Shown here piece by piece: positions 3,929 to 6,489 of a stretch of 6,489 bases of DNA. The stretch covers positions 1-6,489 of the forward strand of contig DIZH01000024.1 in the NCBI GenBank assembly GCA_002429325.1. The letters run 5' to 3'. The notes beneath the pieces were generated by a model. It was not told where the DNA came from. It ran no database searches and worked only from the letters and a program-made list of their open reading frames with translations. The DNA comes from Patescibacteria group bacterium UBA6033 (lineage in GTDB: Bacteria; Patescibacteriota; Minisyncoccia; Phycocordibacterales; Phycocordibacteraceae). A program made the position numbers and the translations under genes. Positions within the stretch are counted from its first letter, which is position 1; each line of letters starts with the position of its first letter.

Positions 3929-4797
3929 CACACACACGACAGGGAGTCCCCGTGAAATGCTCTGAGCACGAGGGTTTCGCTCTGCTCGTCGCGGTCATTT
4001 TCATGTCGGTCATGCTGACGCTCGGCCTGGAGCTCGGCTCGCTTTCCTATAAGCAGGAAGTGCTCGCTTCGGGAGCCATAGAATCGCAGTATGCTTTTTA
4101 TGTCGCCGATGCCGCGCTTGAGTGCGCTCTCTATGCTGATCAGCAGCAAAACTTGTTTGCCTATCCGGCGACCGCACCAGCATCTGCCCCTCAGGTAAGC
4201 TGTGGCGGTGTTGCGTCATTTTCCTCAAGCTTCACGTATACCGCCTCGCAGTTCGCAGTATTCAATAGACTGTCGCTTGATAGTGGAAAACGATGCGCGG
4301 ATGTGAGCGTCTATAAGCCAGCTACCTTCGGATCAGTTACCTATGCATATGCACAAGGATATGACGTACCCTGCGCGACGGTAGCAAGTCCTGGTACTGC
4401 ACGTTTCGTTTCTCGCGGATTGAGCGCCTACTATAATAATTCTTCGGTCGCATCGACTAACAATGCCGTGTTCGTGTCTCAAACAGTCCCGTCGACCATG
4501 ACGGCAGGGCGGACGTACTCAGTTTCAGTTACCATGCAAAACATAGGTTTGTCTACTTGGACCGCTGCGACTTCCTATAGGCTTGGGTCGCAAAATCCGC
4601 AGGACAATGGGACCTGGGGTCTCGGCCGCGTCGGACTGTCCAATAGCGTACCTCCAGGCGCCTCGTATACCTTCGTTTTCAATGTTACAGCGCCTGCCAC
4701 GGCAGGTACCTATAACTTCCAGTGGATGATGTTGCAGGAGTTCGTCATGTGGTTTGGCCAACTATCGACAAACGTCCCTGTCGTGGTTACTCCATGA
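3919..4797 (+). CDS. PilX/GspK-like minor pilin fused to an NBR1-type Ig-like domain
   Basis: 292 residues from ATG 3919. N-terminal part: E-H-E-G-F-A-L-L-V-A-V-I-F-M-S (17-30) is a prepilin-like site with cleavage possible after Gly19. There is no Glu at mature +5, as is usual for PilX/GspK proteins. Y-A-F-Y-V-A-D-A-A-L-E-C-A (58-70) matches the PilX motif A-F-x-A-A-E-x-A-L-x. A middle cysteine-bearing region (about 95-160) follows. Residues 183-292 form a separate module: F-V-S-Q-T-V-P-S-T-M-T-A-G, V-T-M-Q-N-I-G-L-S-T-W-T, Y-R-L-G-S-Q-N-P-Q-D-N, W-G-L, and a closing Y-N-F-Q-W-M-M-L-Q-E...W-F-G. I recognise this as the Ig-like domain of the NBR1 type (Pfam N_BRCA1_IG), also seen in bacterial surface proteins. 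ATG 3919 overlaps the previous gene by 10 nt. GTG 3952 (residue 12) has a far better Shine-Dalgarno, AGGGAG at 3941-3946, and would give an 8-residue leader; it may be the true start. Probably the tip subunit exposing an Ig-like module. Confidence 0.85.
   Translation: MAIAHTRQGVPVKCSEHEGFALLVAVIFMSVMLTLGLELGSLSYKQEVLASGAIESQYAFYVADAALECALYADQQQNLFAYPATAPASAPQVSCGGVASFSSSFTYTASQFAVFNRLSLDSGKRCADVSVYKPATFGSVTYAYAQGYDVPCATVASPGTARFVSRGLSAYYNNSSVASTNNAVFVSQTVPSTMTAGRTYSVSVTMQNIGLSTWTAATSYRLGSQNPQDNGTWGLGRVGLSNSVPPGASYTFVFNVTAPATAGTYNFQWMMLQEFVMWFGQLSTNVPVVVTP
3941..3946 (+). promoter_or_regulatory. Ribosome binding site pointing to GTG 3952
   Basis: AGGGAG lies 5 nt before an in-frame GTG (3952-3954). 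It is the best-placed Shine-Dalgarno in the window; most other starts here have none. It argues that the PilX-like gene starts at 3952 rather than at ATG 3919. Confidence 0.5.
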
Positions 4798-4851
4798 TTG
4801 CGTGACAGCTCCAGAACACGGGGAGGCATAGATTCGAGGATTTTCCATTGC

Positions 4852-4860
4852 TGGTATAGT
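4852..4860 (+). promoter_or_regulatory. Extended -10 promoter for ligA
   Basis: TGGTATAGT at 4852-4860 is an extended -10 (TG, one base, TATAGT; five of six to TATAAT). The -35 is poor (TTCGAG at 4833-4838, 16-nt spacer), as is common with extended -10 promoters. Only 7 nt separate the -10 from the ATG at 4868, so transcription would start at or next to the start codon, giving a leaderless mRNA. The 70-bp gap from 4798 holds no clear terminator, so read-through from the pilin operon is also possible. A GGGGAGG at 4820-4826 looks like a ribosome site but has no start codon at the right distance. Confidence 0.45.
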
Positions 4861-4867
4861 TAAGGGC

Positions 4868-6489
4868 ATGAGAGCTCCGAAGAAAGCGATAGGGCGTGCA
4901 ACGAAGCTCCGCAAGCTTCTCGCGCATCACGCCGAGCTGTACTACACGCACGATGCGCCAGAACTATCCGACAGCGCCTATGATGCGCTCCACGCGGAGC
5001 TTGTTGAGCTAGAAAAACAGTATCCCGAGCTCGCAGAACCAAGTTCAGTTACGGGGCGCATTATCGGCGGTGCGATGCCGTTTCTTAAGAAAGTGCAGCA
5101 TGCCGTTCCGCAATGGTCGTTCAACGATGCTTTTTCACAGGATGACGTTCGCGCATTTGATGAGCGCGTGCGGAAAGTAAGCGGCATGGTGCCTGCGTAC
5201 GACCTCGAGCTCAAGATAGACGGATTGAAAGTCGTTTTCACGTATGAGAAGGGCATCCTCGTGACTGCGTCCACGCGTGGCGATGGGGTTATCGGTGAAG
5301 ACGTCACGCACAATATCCGTACCATCAAATCAGTGCCGATGACGCTCACGCGCCCTATTACTCTGGTCGCAGAGGGCGAAGTGTATCTCACGCGTTCAGG
5401 TTTTGAGAAACTCAATGTCATAAGGAGCGCCGAGGGAGAACCGCTTTTTGCCAATCCGCGCAACGCTGCCGCAGGTTCCATTCGCCAGCTTGACCCGGCC
5501 ATCGCAGCAGCTCGGCCGCTTGGCGTTTTCATATATGATGTAGCAACAACGTCAGAAGCGTTTCCTCAGACGCAGAGCGAAGAACTATCGTATTTGGCAG
5601 CGCTTGGGTTGCCGGTAAATCCCGAGCATCGTCATGCCGAGTCTCTCGAGGAGATATTTACGTACTGGCAGATGTGGAAGGGAAGCGCGCGCGATGCGGT
5701 GGACTATCAGATCGATGGGGTGGTGCTCAAGGTCGAATCCAAACGGGCGCAGGAAATACTCGGGTATACCGGGAAAGCCCCGCGTTTCGGTATTGCGTAT
5801 AAATTCCCGCCCGAGCAAGTGCAGACTGTTCTGGAAGATATTACGCTCCAGGTCGGCCGCACCGGGAAGCTCACGCCCGTCGCCCATTTGCGAAGCGTCG
5901 CGGTCGCGGGTACGGTCGTGGCCCGCGCGACGCTTCATAACGAGGATTTTATAACTGAGAAAGACATCCGCATCGGCGATACGGTCATTTTGCAGAAGGC
6001 GGGCGATATCATCCCTGAGATAGTATCAGTGCTGAAAGAGCTTCGTCCGAAAGGCGCGAAGCCGTGGACATTTCCGACACACTCGCCGCTGTGCGGCGGA
6101 GATGGTGCGGTTGAGCGCGTTCCCGGCGAAGCAGCGCATCGCTGCAAAGTCGCAGGGTCATTCGAGCAGCAGGCGCGCCGGCTCATACACTTCGCCGGCA
6201 AAAGCGCACTCGACATCGACGGCATGGGTCGCGAGACCGTGAAGCTCCTCATGGAACACAACCTCATTTCTGAGTTCGATGATATGTTCGATCTTACGAA
6301 AGATGAGCTCTTAGAACTCCCTAGCTTTGAAGAGACTAAGGCACGAAATCTCATTGAGGGGATCCAGGCTGCGCGCACCGTCACTCTCGCACGACTGCTG
6401 GTCGGTCTCGGTATTCCGCATGTGGGCGGAGAAACCGCATTCCTTCTTGCAACGCATTTCGCGACGCTTGCCGAATTGCGCGCCGCCTC
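4868..6489 (+). CDS. ligA: NAD-dependent DNA ligase LigA (3' end outside window)
   Basis: 540 codons are visible without a stop; the family is usually about 650-700 residues. The enzyme seals nicks in duplex DNA using NAD+ in replication and repair. Domains in order: Ia, which binds the NMN half of NAD+ (about 12-60, Y-Y-T-H-D-A-P-E-L-S-D-x-x-Y-D); the adenylation domain with catalytic Lys116 in E-L-K-I-D-G, then S-T-R-G-D-G-V-I-G-E-D-V, F-A-N-P-R-N-A-A-A-G-S-I-R-Q-L-D (194-209), Y-Q-I-D-G-V-V-L-K-V and I-A-Y-K-F-P; the OB fold (about 320-395, V-G-R-T-G-K-L-T-P-V-A and Q-K-A-G-D-I-I-P-E-I); a degenerate zinc finger; and helix-hairpin-helix repeats from about 445. The BRCT domain lies beyond the edge. 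The usual four zinc cysteines read Ser406, Cys409, Cys426, Ser431. ATG 4868 is chosen because only about ten residues precede the conserved Ia helix. The gene is separate from the pilin operon (70-bp gap). Confidence 0.95.
   Translation, partial: MRAPKKAIGRATKLRKLLAHHAELYYTHDAPELSDSAYDALHAELVELEKQYPELAEPSSVTGRIIGGAMPFLKKVQHAVPQWSFNDAFSQDDVRAFDERVRKVSGMVPAYDLELKIDGLKVVFTYEKGILVTASTRGDGVIGEDVTHNIRTIKSVPMTLTRPITLVAEGEVYLTRSGFEKLNVIRSAEGEPLFANPRNAAAGSIRQLDPAIAAARPLGVFIYDVATTSEAFPQTQSEELSYLAALGLPVNPEHRHAESLEEIFTYWQMWKGSARDAVDYQIDGVVLKVESKRAQEILGYTGKAPRFGIAYKFPPEQVQTVLEDITLQVGRTGKLTPVAHLRSVAVAGTVVARATLHNEDFITEKDIRIGDTVILQKAGDIIPEIVSVLKELRPKGAKPWTFPTHSPLCGGDGAVERVPGEAAHRCKVAGSFEQQARRLIHFAGKSALDIDGMGRETVKLLMEHNLISEFDDMFDLTKDELLELPSFEETKARNLIEGIQAARTVTLARLLVGLGIPHVGGETAFLLATHFATLAELRAA

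Noticed and set aside
4798..4851. Possible terminator or small gene between the PilX-like gene and ligA
   Set aside because: Only a 4-bp CTCC/GGAG pairing without a T-run is present, and the GGGGAGG has no start codon at a usable distance.
4978..5532. Open frame of 184 codons on the - strand inside ligA
   Set aside because: It lies wholly antisense to a well-supported ligase, has Ser/Arg-rich composition typical of a shadow frame, and shows no recognisable motif.
1..6489. tRNA, rRNA, CRISPR array, transposase or toxin-antitoxin genes
   Set aside because: Read by eye on both strands, no such structure or motif was found; almost all sequence is covered by the genes listed.

Overview
The window looks like a chromosomal fragment from a Candidate Phyla Radiation (Patescibacteria) bacterium, most likely a Parcubacteria-type lineage. 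This is inference, based on the near-canonical CPR pilin N-terminus (FTLIELLVVIAIIGILS followed by LASLGTARS), a LigA with CPR-like sequence variants, very tight gene packing and almost no Shine-Dalgarno sequences. TGA is used as a stop, so this is not a lineage that reads TGA as glycine. All convincing genes lie on the + strand. No RNA gene, CRISPR array, transposase or phage gene was seen.

Layout. (1) Positions 1-1296 hold three tandem, related type IV pilin-like genes: the 3' end of one and two complete ones. Each has four cysteines in its C-terminal half. The second carries an in-frame, strongly palindromic insertion between its start and its prepilin cleavage site. (2) Positions 1314-1357 are a perfect 44-bp palindrome that probably ends the pilin transcript. 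A promoter (TTGAAT, 16-nt spacer, TATACT) follows directly. (3) Positions 1410-4797 are a compact five-gene operon with gaps of 1-2 bp or short overlaps: a prepilin peptidase, then four different pilin-like proteins resembling GspH/FimT, GspJ/PilW, GspI/PilV and GspK/PilX. The last ends in an NBR1-type Ig-like domain. (4) From 4868 to the window edge runs ligA, the NAD-dependent DNA ligase, cut off inside its helix-hairpin-helix region. An extended -10 sits only 7 nt before its start codon.

How the genes fit together. The peptidase would cleave the leaders of all the prepilins. The three upstream pilins are candidates for fibre subunits. The H-J-I-K-like set would form the priming or tip complex of a type IV pilus or pseudopilus, and the Ig-like domain could place an adhesive or ligand-binding module at the tip. 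No assembly ATPase, platform protein or retraction ATPase lies in this window. ligA is a housekeeping neighbour with no evident functional link to the pili.

Most notable points: the palindromic in-frame insertion in the pilin leader, the near-identical DNA encoding two pilin N-termini beside diverged C-terminal halves, the PilX-NBR1 Ig fusion, altered metal-site cysteines in both the peptidase and LigA, and likely leaderless or near-leaderless transcripts.
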